Assembly (NCBI GenBank): GCA_012512865.1
Contig: JAAZDH010000295.1
Span: forward strand, 1 to 29,084
Reading direction: 5' to 3'
DNA: 29,084 bases
Origin: Clostridiaceae bacterium
GTDB lineage: Bacteria; Bacillota; Clostridia; Acetivibrionales; DUMC01
Below are positions 15,658 to 24,728 of this stretch, piece after piece. Position 1 is the first letter of the stretch, and each line of letters opens with the position of its first letter. The notes under the pieces were generated by a model. That model was not told where the DNA came from, made no database searches, and saw only the letters and a list, made by a program, of their open reading frames with translations. A program made the position numbers and the translations under genes.

Positions 15658-16614
15658 ATGGGCAGGGTACTTGTTGTAGGGAGCCTTAACATGGACTTGG
15701 TGGTGGAAGTTGATGAAATGCCTAAAATTGGCCAAACTATTAAAGGGAAAAGCCTGGAGTACATACCCGGCGGAAAGGGTGCAAATCAAGCATATGCAGC
15801 CGCAAAGCTGGGTGCCGGGGTTTTCATGATCGGGGCTGTCGGGAATGATGCTAATTCATCTGTCCTGCTGCGCAACCTGGAAAGCGCAGGCGTGGACACC
15901 ACCGGGATTTCAATTGCCGACAGGGAAACAACAGGTATTGCATTTGTCCTGGTAAACAAGCAGGGAGACAACCAGATTATTATAATCTCGGGGGCAAATT
16001 CAAAAGTCCTGCCGGGAATGATTGACGAAAAATCGTACCTTGTTGAAAATTGCGACATTGTCTTGATGCAGTTGGAGATACCGCTGGAGACCGTGATTTA
16101 TACGGCGGATCTCGCGAAGAAACACAACAAGGTAGTAATTTTAAATCCTGCGCCGGCCCAGGATTCCTTGCCGGGGAAGCTTCTTGAAAACGTGGATATC
16201 CTTACGCCAAATGAAACGGAACTCGAGATGCTGACGGGAGACAAGATAAGCGGCCTGGATTTGGGACCGGGTCCTGGTTTGAACCTGGAGGGCGTGGTAC
16301 TGTCCGCCCGCAAGTTAATCCGCCAGGGGGTAAAGAACGTTATTGTTACACTTGGGAAACACGGTGCCGTGCTTGTTACAGAAGATGGTTTTGTCCACAA
16401 GAAAAGTTACGATGTGGGCACTGTTGTAGATACAACTGCTGCAGGGGATTGCTTTTCCGCGGCACTGGCCGTGGCCTGCTTGAAAAACCAGCCGCTGGAG
16501 CAGTCAATGGAATTTGCAAACATGGCCGCATCGATTTCCGTTACAAGGAAAGGCGCCCAGCCTTCCCTTCCCTCGCTGGCTGAAGTTGAAGAAGCGCTGG
16601 CTGCACTGAAGTAA
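15658..16614 (+). CDS. rbsK: Ribokinase (PfkB family)
   Basis: A 318-residue PfkB-family sugar kinase that phosphorylates ribose at O5 for entry to the pentose-phosphate pathway. Motifs in order: GSLNMDLVV at the N-terminus, GGKGANQAYAAAKLGA (PfkB signature 1), VILNPAPA, TPNETE, and DTTAAGDCFSAALA, where Asp of AAGD is the catalytic base (usually GAGD). The C-terminal SVTRKGAQPSLPS is the ribokinase monovalent-cation loop. ATG at 15652 is also open, but ATG 15658 is correctly spaced from AAAGGGG. No ribose transporter is adjacent, so it may serve nucleoside or general sugar salvage. The last codons form the first unit of an 18-bp repeat array. Confidence 0.92.
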   Translation: MGRVLVVGSLNMDLVVEVDEMPKIGQTIKGKSLEYIPGGKGANQAYAAAKLGAGVFMIGAVGNDANSSVLLRNLESAGVDTTGISIADRETTGIAFVLVNKQGDNQIIIISGANSKVLPGMIDEKSYLVENCDIVLMQLEIPLETVIYTADLAKKHNKVVILNPAPAQDSLPGKLLENVDILTPNETELEMLTGDKISGLDLGPGPGLNLEGVVLSARKLIRQGVKNVIVTLGKHGAVLVTEDGFVHKKSYDVGTVVDTTAAGDCFSAALAVACLKNQPLEQSMEFANMAASISVTRKGAQPSLPSLAEVEEALAALK

Positions 16615-16722
16615 CGGCTGCATTGAGGTAACCGGCTGCTTTAAAGCAACCAGACGCCTTAATGTAATCGGACACTTTAATGTAACCGCACGCTTTAAAG
16701 AAAATAGATGCCTTAAAACCAT
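16599..16722. repeat. 18-bp tandem array starting in the rbsK stop codon region
   Basis: Seven units, the first being GGCTGCACTGAAGTAAC, which contains the last codons and TAA of rbsK. The next, GGCTGCATTGAGGTAACC, is almost the same, and later ones drift (GGCTGCTTTAAAGCAACC, then AGACGCCTTAATGTAATC). The order of similarity suggests outward growth from the gene end. Confidence 0.85.
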
Positions 16723-16744
16723 ATCTTTCAGGGAGAAGTATTGC

Positions 16745-17056
16745 ATGTCAAGGAAGAAGAAAAGGGAAACATACGATTACCCCGCGGAAAGACTGCATGG
16801 AAGCGAAGTGGCTTACGTTACCGCCCGGGACGGCACAAGCCACGAAGAAATCGTGCTTTGCAAGGATGCAACCATAAATATAACGGATGATGAATTAATC
16901 ATCATATGCAATAATAAGATTGTATTTCGCCGCGAGCTGGCAAAGCTTAAAATTTCAGACCTGATGAGCCTGGATGGCACCATCATGCGTTATACGGATG
17001 AATCCTCGGGGGAGCAAAAGGTTATTACAGCGCATTTTAAATACCACAGGAAATAA
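16745..17056 (+). CDS. Small conserved-looking protein of unknown function (103 aa)
   Basis: A 103-residue basic protein opening MSRKKKRETYDYPAERL, followed by beta-rich stretches (EVAYVTARDG, INITDDELIIICNNKIVFRREL) and KISDLMSLDGTIMRY. The pattern suggests a small all-beta fold, possibly PH-like, with no signal peptide or membrane segment. I do not recognise the family. GGGAG lies nine bases before the ATG. It is 130 bp after rbsK on the same strand with only the repeat array between, so co-transcription is likely. Its stop codon is within the terminator hairpin. Confidence 0.65.
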   Translation: MSRKKKRETYDYPAERLHGSEVAYVTARDGTSHEEIVLCKDATINITDDELIIICNNKIVFRRELAKLKISDLMSLDGTIMRYTDESSGEQKVITAHFKYHRK

Positions 17057-17086
17057 GTAATTGCTTATGCTTCTTATTTCCTGTGG
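17044..17086. terminator. Hairpin between the small protein and the GH78 gene
   Basis: CCACAGGAAATAAG (17044-17057) and CTTATTTCCTGTGG (17073-17086) form a perfect 14-bp stem with a 15-base loop. The left arm includes the stop codon of the upstream gene. There is no strong T tract on either side, so it may protect both transcript ends as much as terminate them. Confidence 0.6.
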
Positions 17087-17104
17087 AAAATCCAAAGCTT
17101 CCCA

Positions 17105-19795
17105 TTACCTTGAAATCTCAAATTTATACTTGCCCGAAACCAAGGTTAAAACAAGCTTGTCCCCCTTTATGCATGCATTAATCCCGAATACTCCCTCTAT
17201 ACTTTCCCCGCTTTCCATTACCTTGCCGTCATAGCTTGACGGCAGGTAAAGCGTCGCATGGGCGTTTACTGGTACTGATATTTCTATTGTTACCTTGTCA
17301 CCGCTGTTCGTCCAGTTGCATTCAATGCCGCCGTACATGGATTCATGCCTGCATTCCACGTATGAAAGGCCGCATTCCAATGCCGGGCGCAGGATAATAT
17401 GCTTGAAGCCGGGTTCATTTTCATCGGGCAAGATTCCTCCTATGTATTTATACATGAAGGCAGAAACGTCGGAAAAGGCATGGTGGTTGTGTGAGCCGCC
17501 CCCGTTCCAGCATTCCCAAAGTGTCGTGGCCCCCATGTCAATCCATTTCTTGAAGCTGGGGAATGTATCCTGTGTAATCATCCTTATCCCCAAGCCTGCA
17601 TGTCCCCCCTCACCAAGGGTGTTCATCACGTACTTGTTGCCCAGTATTCCAAAATCAATGTGGTAGTCTTTTTCTTCTATCTGGCTTAAGAGAAGCTTTA
17701 AAAGGGCTTCTTTTTCATTATCTTCTGCAAGACCCTGGTAGAGCATGCAAGCCGTGGAGGTCTGGCAATCCCCGGCCACTTTCATTCCCCTTTCATCCTT
17801 TTTGAAAAACTCCCGCCTGAATGCCTCCTTAATTTTTTCTGCCAGGTTCCCGTATTTTTCCGCATCCTCTTCCCTGCCCAGTATCCTTGCTATCCTGGAG
17901 AGAGTTTCCGCCGTCTTGTAATAATATGCCGTATCGGTAAGGGCCGTTGGAGTTTTAAAGGATGACATGTTGACGGAAATGGCCGGCCCTTCGAAAGGAG
18001 GGCACCAATCCCCTATGCCGTAGTGCACAATATAGTTTTCTGCCATGCCCGTTATAAAGTCACAGTGCTTCTTTATCGCGTCATACATTTCCCCGAGGAT
18101 TACCCTGTCGCCGCAATAGGTGTAAATGTACCATGGGATAAGCGTGAGGGCGCTGGACCAATCCGGGCCGTTCCCCCAGTTGTAACCCCAGCCCGTTGAC
18201 GGGACAACGCAGGGTATCGCACCGTTGGGTTTTTGCGAATCTTTAAAGTCCCTCATCCATTTTACGTACGCGGCCATCGGCGCAAAGTTCAAGAGTGCCT
18301 GCTCCGCGGAGAGGGAAGCATCACCCGTCCAGCCGTTCTTTTCCCTGTGGGGGCAGTCGGTGGGTATACCGTGATAGTTGGATACAGTGGCCCAGTAACA
18401 ATGCTTTTGTATGGTATTCAGGGTTTCATCGGAGCACCTGAAGTGCCCCCTTTCTTCAAAGCCTGTATGCATGACAAGCCCGGTCACCGCATCCAGGCCG
18501 GGCTCGTAATCCAGCCCGGAAAGCTCCACGTACTGGAAGCCGTGATACACAAATACCGGCTGCCACGTTTCAACCCCGTCTCCCTTCTTTATGTATTTAT
18601 CCGTTTGGAACTCGCCGCTCCTTACAAACCCGGCAATAGGCGCCTGGTTTAAGCTCACGTTGTCTTCCTTGAGCAAGTCGGAGTACCTTATCACCACTTC
18701 CGTGCCTGCCTTCCCCTTAACCTTGATCCTTACAACACCGGAAAAATTCTGGCCCATGTCAAATATACAGGTCCCGGAAGGTGACTGCCATTTCCTCGCG
18801 GCCGCCAATTCCTTCGTTATTCTTATCGGCTGGAGTTCAAAGGCGCGCAGCACCCCGCCGGGCGGGCGTATTATCTTGGCAGGCTCCCAGCCCGAGTCAT
18901 CGAACCCGGGAGTATTCCATCCCGGTATTTCAAGGCGAGCATCGTAATACTCGCCGTTTCTTATACCATTAAAAGTGATGGGGCTTTTGGCAGATTTCCA
19001 GGATTGGTCCGTTGTAATCACCATCCTGCTGCCGTCCGGGAGCTTTACATGCAGCTCGGCGATAACCTTCGGCCAATGGCGCCATGTTGCCTGGCGCGTG
19101 TTCCAGGGGTCCTCGGCAAAGCAATTGTACCAACCATTGCCCAGTATTATGCCAATGGCATTTTTACCAGCTTTCAGTAGTTCCGTGACATCGTATGTCA
19201 AGTACAGGACGGTGCTGTCATAGCGGGTAAAGGCAGTGGAAAGCACGTCATCCGAGGGTTTTTCCCCGTTGATCCAGGCATAAAAATATCCAAGGCCGCA
19301 GATATACAACCTTGCCTCCGCGGGTTCGCAATCGAGCTCGAAAGAAGTCCGAAGAAGCGGTGCAGCATAGGCAGTGGCCTCGTTCCTTATGTAACCTGCC
19401 GTAATCCACTTTGCAGTCCATTCCTCGTCCATCTTGCCGGTTTCAAAAAATGCGACATCGCTCTCAAAGGGCATGTCCTCCATGTCGTATGCCACGACCT
19501 TCCACCAGTAGCGCGTGCGCGGCAACAGGGCTTTCCCGGCATAAGATATGTGTATATTGTCCGACGATGCAATCTTTCCGCTGTCCCACGCATCGTAAAT
19601 GCCCCTTTCCAGCTTTTCCCTGGAGCTTGAGACAAGCAACCGGTATGCAGCCTGGCGCTGCCCGCGGGTATCCGAGTAAAGCTTCCACGAAAAACGCGGC
19701 TTGGAATCTATTCCGATAGGATTCTCCAGGTAATTACATGATAGACCGTATATTTTTAGACCCTTATGAAGACATTTATTAAGACCTTTATCCAA
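17105..19795 (-). CDS. Glycoside hydrolase family 78, alpha-L-rhamnosidase
   Basis: An 896-residue family 78 enzyme that releases terminal alpha-L-rhamnose by inversion. Order: N-terminal Ig-like domain (LENPIGIDSKPRFSWKL to about residue 120), beta-sandwich domains (LYICGLGYFYAWINGEK, LGNGWYNCFAEDPW), the (alpha/alpha)6 catalytic barrel, and a C-terminal beta domain. The general acid is Glu485 in TDCPHREKNGWTGD and the likely base is Glu761 in TTLWECWNG, followed by GSHNHHAFSDVSAF. The start is TTG (19793-19795) with GGAGGTG seven bases upstream. No signal peptide, so it acts on imported oligosaccharides. It is the last gene of the YesM/YesN-transporter group, 49 bp after a UROD gene, and probably acts in rhamnogalacturonan or flavonoid-glycoside use. 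Confidence 0.95.
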   Translation of the reverse strand: MDKGLNKCLHKGLKIYGLSCNYLENPIGIDSKPRFSWKLYSDTRGQRQAAYRLLVSSSREKLERGIYDAWDSGKIASSDNIHISYAGKALLPRTRYWWKVVAYDMEDMPFESDVAFFETGKMDEEWTAKWITAGYIRNEATAYAAPLLRTSFELDCEPAEARLYICGLGYFYAWINGEKPSDDVLSTAFTRYDSTVLYLTYDVTELLKAGKNAIGIILGNGWYNCFAEDPWNTRQATWRHWPKVIAELHVKLPDGSRMVITTDQSWKSAKSPITFNGIRNGEYYDARLEIPGWNTPGFDDSGWEPAKIIRPPGGVLRAFELQPIRITKELAAARKWQSPSGTCIFDMGQNFSGVVRIKVKGKAGTEVVIRYSDLLKEDNVSLNQAPIAGFVRSGEFQTDKYIKKGDGVETWQPVFVYHGFQYVELSGLDYEPGLDAVTGLVMHTGFEERGHFRCSDETLNTIQKHCYWATVSNYHGIPTDCPHREKNGWTGDASLSAEQALLNFAPMAAYVKWMRDFKDSQKPNGAIPCVVPSTGWGYNWGNGPDWSSALTLIPWYIYTYCGDRVILGEMYDAIKKHCDFITGMAENYIVHYGIGDWCPPFEGPAISVNMSSFKTPTALTDTAYYYKTAETLSRIARILGREEDAEKYGNLAEKIKEAFRREFFKKDERGMKVAGDCQTSTACMLYQGLAEDNEKEALLKLLLSQIEEKDYHIDFGILGNKYVMNTLGEGGHAGLGIRMITQDTFPSFKKWIDMGATTLWECWNGGGSHNHHAFSDVSAFMYKYIGGILPDENEPGFKHIILRPALECGLSYVECRHESMYGGIECNWTNSGDKVTIEISVPVNAHATLYLPSSYDGKVMESGESIEGVFGINACIKGDKLVLTLVSGKYKFEISR

Positions 19796-19844
19796 TAAAA
19801 AACACCTCCATTGAAAAGCTATTATTACTTTGCTTTACCCCGCT

Positions 19845-20822
19845 TTAGCTGCCGTATAAAGCCTCTATATATTCCCGTATTGCAATGACATTTTCCGGGG
19901 GAGTCCCGTAGGGCAGCACGCCGGTGCCCACGATAAATTTATCATATCCATTGACCTTGCCAAGCATCATTTCGAGTTGCCTTAGTATCTCCTCGCGGGG
20001 TCCTCTTTCCACCAGCTTGGGGTCAATGTTCCCCCTTAAGGCTACGTTTCTCTCCCTGGCTTTTTCGATAAAGTATTCCATGTCCGCCTTGAAATCCGAT
20101 ATTAACAAGGTTGTACCGGTTGAAAGCATGTCTTCGAGGATTGCCGATGTATCCCCGCCTATGACAAGGGGGGCCATTTTCAGCCCAAGGCTTTTTATAT
20201 AGCTTATGAGCTCCCTTTCGTAAGGCATGGCAAACTCCCTGTAAATCCCGGGTGTTAACAGTGGCGGGGCGGCCCATGATTCAAACAGGGTTATCCCAAG
20301 CCCCCTTCCTGCTATCTCCCTGCAATAATCCTTTTGAAAAGACAGGACTCTATCAAGCAATAAATGGACCGATTCCTCATCATCCATGCAATCCCCTATG
20401 AGTTTTTCAAAACCCACAAGCTCCGCACAAATAGAAAAGGGGCCCGATATGCCAACGCCTACGCTCACATGCTCTCCAATCTTTTTCTTCACGCCTTCCG
20501 CAGCCCCGAGGATTATGCCAATCCGGCCCTTGCCAACGGAAAAGGATATTTCATCCAGGTTATACGCATTGCAAAGAGGATGGGTTAATATCCCCGGTAC
20601 GGAATTGTCCTCGTGAAACTTAACCTTGCACCCCAGGGCTTCAGCTTCAATATTGTACACGTCTACCCCTACGGTAACGGCATCCTGCCTGTACAACAAG
20701 TAAGACTGGACCTGGGCTTCCTCCAGCAACTCCCTGCTCCTTGCCGTTTCACTGGGCGTCTTATTAATTATCCTGGCGCTGTGCTCAAAAATAGTCGGCA
20801 TGAATTTTGGTTTTACAGCCAT
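19845..20822 (-). CDS. UROD-family protein lacking the HxC metal motif
   Basis: A 325-residue member of the uroporphyrinogen-decarboxylase/methyltransferase superfamily. The barrel is seen from VGVDVYNIEAEALGCKV through GPFSICAELVGFEKLIGD, TLFESWAAPPLLTPGIY, and the C-terminal GTGVLPYGTPPENVIAIREY. In the place of His-x-Cys it reads PLVIGGDTS (Asp224), so the zinc site of MtaA-type methyltransferases is lost. The ATG at 20822 has AAAGGGAG eight bases upstream. It sits 49 bp before GH78 on the same strand, implying a job tied to rhamnoside breakdown. Heme synthesis is unlikely given this setting. Function unknown. Confidence 0.78.
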   Translation of the reverse strand: MAVKPKFMPTIFEHSARIINKTPSETARSRELLEEAQVQSYLLYRQDAVTVGVDVYNIEAEALGCKVKFHEDNSVPGILTHPLCNAYNLDEISFSVGKGRIGIILGAAEGVKKKIGEHVSVGVGISGPFSICAELVGFEKLIGDCMDDEESVHLLLDRVLSFQKDYCREIAGRGLGITLFESWAAPPLLTPGIYREFAMPYERELISYIKSLGLKMAPLVIGGDTSAILEDMLSTGTTLLISDFKADMEYFIEKARERNVALRGNIDPKLVERGPREEILRQLEMMLGKVNGYDKFIVGTGVLPYGTPPENVIAIREYIEALYGS

Positions 20823-20970
20823 TGCTTCTACTCCCTTTCCTTCACCGCAGCATGGTATAGATACTCTTGCGAGTCACGCGCGGTATCTCACTATATGCAT
20901 AATGTTGCTTATAATGCTGCCTGGTTGAATAGCGTCTTGTGCCGGGCATAATGCCTTGTGGTTCACATGG

Positions 20971-22599
20971 TTACAGCAGTTGCCTGTACTCCGTGGGCAA
21001 TACTCCGAAGATTCGCTTGAACGTCCTTGCGAAGTGCCCCACATCCTTGTACTGGAGCATGTTTGCTATTTCATAAACCTTGTTGTTGCTGTTTCTCAAA
21101 AGGTGCTTTGCCTCGTTCATTTTCATTTTTATCACGTATTCAACAAAGGATTCGCCCGTCTCCTGCTTGAAAATCTTGCTTAAGTAATTGGGGTGCGTTG
21201 ACAGGTGGTCTGCCACCTTTACCAGTGATATATCGGTGTATATGTTTTTGCTTATATAATCCATTGTCTGCTTAACTAAAAAGCCATTGTGGCTCTTGCT
21301 TTTTTCGCTGAATTCCATGAGTATCCTGTCAAAACGCATGAGTATATAATTTTCCAGTTGGTCAATTGTGTGCATGTTTTTCATGCTGTTTACGGGGTCT
21401 TCTTCCTCCCCGAATAATATGCTGATGTTTATATCCAGGACAAACATGATTTTCGTAATAAGAAAGGATACAAGGAAGATAATGTGGTCCTTCTCCTGTA
21501 TATTGCTCTTCATTGATTCATGCAATGCTTCGATGATTTCATTTAAAATGATGGTTATACTATCCCTGTTATCCGACTTGATTGCCATTATCAAGTCGTC
21601 CTCGCAATTTCTCAAGGTGTCAAGGAACTGGTTCTTTACCGCTTTTTCCTTCTGGTTTATGTATACGGATTCCGCCGGGATGACCAGGTTTTTGCCTACG
21701 ACTATCCTGTATTCAATGGCGTTTAACGCTTCCTTGTACGAGGCAGGAATTCTTTCTATGCTGCCATATATATTGCCCATACCGACGGTCAGCGATATCC
21801 CGATTTCGTTATTCACCTGTCCTATGATTTTTTCGCATTTTTCCTTCAAAATGCCCTTCGATATATTCTTTCCGCAAATAAGCAGCCCGATCCTGTCTCC
21901 CAGGTTAAATACATATGTCTTGTAACCATCCCCCATGACGTCTTCCGTGATGTTCATGACCGCAGCCCTGTACAAGCTTTCGCCGTAAACATCTATTTCA
22001 TCCTGGTAACCCGGGCGGACCTCCGGTTCCAGTATGCAAATAACGTATTGGGGCCCGGACAGGTCCACGTCAAGAAACTCGGATTTTTTTTGCAGTTCAA
22101 CGGGGTTTATTCTTTTTCCCTTGACCAGTTCGATGAAGAAATTGCCCCTGAGGATCGAGATGTTTTCTTCGAGCCTTTTCTTGATATCCTCGTCCCGCTT
22201 GACTTTTTCCAGCTGCTCCTCGATCAATTGCTTTGCTTCAATTACTTTCTGCAGGAGTTCATTATGGTCAATGGGTTTCAATATATAGCAAAAAGCATTA
22301 AGGCTCACGGCCGTCTGTGCATACTGGAAATCCTTGTAACCGCTTATTAATATTACCTTGACGTTGGAGTATTTTTTATTAATGATTTCCAGGAGCTCAA
22401 GTCCATCCATGTCAGGCATGCGAATATCGGTGGCAATGATATTCGGGGTATACTGCTCCAGCATGTCCAGTGCTTCCAGCCCGCTTGCCGCAACACCGCA
22501 GATATTTATCCCGTATTTTTTCCAATCAATGCCGTATTTTATTCCTTCCCTGATATGGTATTCATCATCAACAATTAACATGTCAATCATTTTAACCAA
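20971..22599 (-). CDS. YesN-type response regulator (REC plus AraC HTH)
   Basis: A 542-residue regulator that, once phosphorylated by the adjacent kinase, should switch on the transporter and hydrolase genes. Receiver domain: acidic pair in MLIVDDE, phosphate acceptor Asp58 in IIATDIRMPDMDG, then ILISGYKDF and the Lys of ILKPID. A middle region of about 300 residues precedes the AraC-type pair of helix-turn-helices (ISLVKVADHLSTHPNYLSK; VYEIANMLQYKDVGHFARTF, KRIFGVLPTEYR). The TTG at 22599 overlaps the kinase stop by eight bases and is spaced correctly from AGGGG; ATG at 22590 is an alternative. Translational coupling to YesM is likely. Confidence 0.9.
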   Translation of the reverse strand: MVKMIDMLIVDDEYHIREGIKYGIDWKKYGINICGVAASGLEALDMLEQYTPNIIATDIRMPDMDGLELLEIINKKYSNVKVILISGYKDFQYAQTAVSLNAFCYILKPIDHNELLQKVIEAKQLIEEQLEKVKRDEDIKKRLEENISILRGNFFIELVKGKRINPVELQKKSEFLDVDLSGPQYVICILEPEVRPGYQDEIDVYGESLYRAAVMNITEDVMGDGYKTYVFNLGDRIGLLICGKNISKGILKEKCEKIIGQVNNEIGISLTVGMGNIYGSIERIPASYKEALNAIEYRIVVGKNLVIPAESVYINQKEKAVKNQFLDTLRNCEDDLIMAIKSDNRDSITIILNEIIEALHESMKSNIQEKDHIIFLVSFLITKIMFVLDINISILFGEEEDPVNSMKNMHTIDQLENYILMRFDRILMEFSEKSKSHNGFLVKQTMDYISKNIYTDISLVKVADHLSTHPNYLSKIFKQETGESFVEYVIKMKMNEAKHLLRNSNNKVYEIANMLQYKDVGHFARTFKRIFGVLPTEYRQLL

Positions 22600-24439
22600 T
22601 CACTTCCCCTTCCGGTTCCAATTGTTCAATTTCCGGTGCCCTTATCACGGGTACTTTCATTGTAACCCTGGTGCCCTTGTTATACCAGCTTTCCACGCTA
22701 ATCCCATATTCGTTCCCGTACAGAAGCCGTATGCGTTTCTGAACATTCCTCAGCCCGGAGTCGCTTACAACATTCGATGAGTTCATATTGGCAACCACCA
22801 GCCGCAGTTTTTCCTCGTTCATTCCCTTTCCGTTGTCTTCAACGACAAAAATGATGTCCCCGTTTACCATGTAACCATCTATCTTTATAAGCCCTCCAGT
22901 GCTTATTTCGCCAATACCGTGTATCACGGCATTTTCAACAATTGTTTGCACTATCAGGTTTAGTATATAGCATTCCTCTACCTCCGGCTCTATATTGATT
23001 TCATAAGTAAAGCTTTCTCCAAAGCGTATTTTTTGTATATCCATGTAGCATCTCACGCCGTAAATCATATCCCTTATTTTTATCAAATCTCTTCCCTCGT
23101 TAAATGTAATCCTGTACATATTGGAAAGGGAGATAACTATCTTCGATATGCTGTCAATGTTGTTCACCTTGGCAATCCAGCTGATTACTTCCAGCGTATT
23201 GTATAAAAAATGGGGGTTTATCTGTTTCTGGAGTGCCTTGACTTCCATCTGGGTACGCACCAGCTTTTGCTCGTACAGCTCTTCTATTAATTTTTTTATC
23301 CTGCCTACCATCTGGTTGTAGCTCCCGTAGAGGTAACCGAATTCATCCTCCCTTTTTTCACCGATTTTGCTTTCAAAATCGCCTTTTTCCGCCATTTTCA
23401 TGTATTCCACAAGTTTTGTCACCGGATTGTTTACATATTTTAAAACCAGTTTATAAACCAGGTATATGAAGAAAAATGCAATTATGGTAACCATTATTAT
23501 TACCAGGGTCTTGAGCCTGTTTTGCTCCTCCAGTAATTCCCCTTCAGGTATCAGCACAAGGAGGCCCCCGCTGATGACTTCATTTTTTTCGAATACGACC
23601 TGGTACGTACCTTTATTGCCAATCTTTATTTTTGATAATTTTTGGTTCATTATGCCATTGGCATCAATCTCCAGGATTTCATGCAGGGGTTTATCGATAT
23701 GGTTGATGTCGTCAGCCAGCAATACTTTTCCATCTTTATCTAAAAAATATACTGCCGTATTGGGAGTAGCCTTTATCATGTCCATTACTTCCAGTATATC
23801 CCTCATCCTGAAATGAACGCTTATATATGTAGGTGTATCCAATTTCTTGTTTATCCCGTCCGCTTTTATAATCAAGGTCAAGAGGCTGCTCCTCGGGATC
23901 TCCGAGATATTGCTGAACTCGTTGTCGCTATATTTGCTCAGCCACTTTTGATTGCTGTCTATGTTAAGCGCAACTTGGGCCCAGAGAGAATCTTTCATAT
24001 TCTCATAGGTATACATTCCATATTTTGAAGTTATAAGGTAGCCGGCCTGGCCGATATAAACGAATATTGCATCGATTTCACTGTTTATTTCAGCCTCGTA
24101 TATAATGTTTTTATACAAGTCATTTATGGTTGTATAAAAATCATAATAGCCTTCTCCATATACTTGTCCCCTCTTTGCGAGTTTTTCAACCGCGGGGTTG
24201 ACACTTAAAGAATACCCGATATCTTTGGCTTTCTTAAACAAGAAGTTTAAATAACGATTGGTTAATTCCGCGGTCTTCAGCACGGAAGCATTTGTTTTTT
24301 CTTTTACTATGCGGGCCGCCATGTTGCTGTAAAATAAAGAAAATGCCACTATTGCAATGAAACTGAAAAAGATTGTGATTATCATTTTAAATTTCAAACT
24401 GTGAATATTTAATTTTCTTACGGCCACAAAACCTTTCAT
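22592..24439 (-). CDS. YesM-type sensor histidine kinase
   Basis: A 615-residue membrane kinase. An N-terminal membrane helix (IITIFFSFIAIVAFSLFY) and a second at about 310-333 (VIIMVTIIAFFFIYLVYKLV) flank a roughly 270-residue extracellular sensor domain of dCACHE type. A HAMP segment follows (VEYMKMAEKGDFESKIG). The His_kinase domain has His410 in QINPHFLYNTLEVISW, and the ATP-binding part has VENAVIHGI, VEDNGKGM and GLRNVQKRI. YesM kinases normally sense oligosaccharides and partner the YesN regulator encoded directly after it. The ATG at 24439 is served by AGAGGATAA; this site and an ATG are duplicated just upstream. Confidence 0.92.
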   Translation of the reverse strand: MKGFVAVRKLNIHSLKFKMIITIFFSFIAIVAFSLFYSNMAARIVKEKTNASVLKTAELTNRYLNFLFKKAKDIGYSLSVNPAVEKLAKRGQVYGEGYYDFYTTINDLYKNIIYEAEINSEIDAIFVYIGQAGYLITSKYGMYTYENMKDSLWAQVALNIDSNQKWLSKYSDNEFSNISEIPRSSLLTLIIKADGINKKLDTPTYISVHFRMRDILEVMDMIKATPNTAVYFLDKDGKVLLADDINHIDKPLHEILEIDANGIMNQKLSKIKIGNKGTYQVVFEKNEVISGGLLVLIPEGELLEEQNRLKTLVIIMVTIIAFFFIYLVYKLVLKYVNNPVTKLVEYMKMAEKGDFESKIGEKREDEFGYLYGSYNQMVGRIKKLIEELYEQKLVRTQMEVKALQKQINPHFLYNTLEVISWIAKVNNIDSISKIVISLSNMYRITFNEGRDLIKIRDMIYGVRCYMDIQKIRFGESFTYEINIEPEVEECYILNLIVQTIVENAVIHGIGEISTGGLIKIDGYMVNGDIIFVVEDNGKGMNEEKLRLVVANMNSSNVVSDSGLRNVQKRIRLLYGNEYGISVESWYNKGTRVTMKVPVIRAPEIEQLEPEGEVIG

Positions 24440-24478
24440 TTTATCCTCTCATTTTATCCTCTTATTATACCCTCTTCT
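24437..24478 (-). promoter_or_regulatory. Triplicated ribosome-site module before yesM, with three-codon mini-ORF
   Basis: On the minus strand, AGAGGGTATAATA, AGAGGATAAAATG and AGAGGATAAAATG follow in tandem. The last ATG is the kinase start. The one before it (24450-24452) has an equally good ribosome site and reads ATG-AGA-GGA-TAA, so ribosomes could start and stop at once just upstream of the kinase. The first unit includes TATAAT. Confidence 0.5.
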
Positions 24479-24539
24479 ATTATCGCACGCCCCACGGCAA
24501 GCTAATCGTTATTGATGCTGGCTTGACTTAAGCCCTGCA

Positions 24540-24665
24540 TAAATTTACCCTTTTCTCTTAACCTTATCTCTTATCCTTTTCTCTTAACCTTTTCTCTCAA
24601 TAATATAACTTAATAAATAAATATTAAATAATATTACTTAATAACTTAATAATATTATATAAAAT
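24540..24665. repeat. Low-complexity spacer between yesM and the UROD gene
   Basis: The 289-bp gap holds CTTTTCTCTTAACCTT twice (25 bp apart) and then a stretch of AATATTAAATAA / ACTTAATAA variants. It may separate the transporter unit from yesMN. No clear terminator was found. Confidence 0.5.
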
Positions 24666-24728
24666 CAAGCATCTTATGTAAATAACACCGTACCAAGCCG
24701 GCAAGCCGCCAAACGGCTGCAGGGCTGG

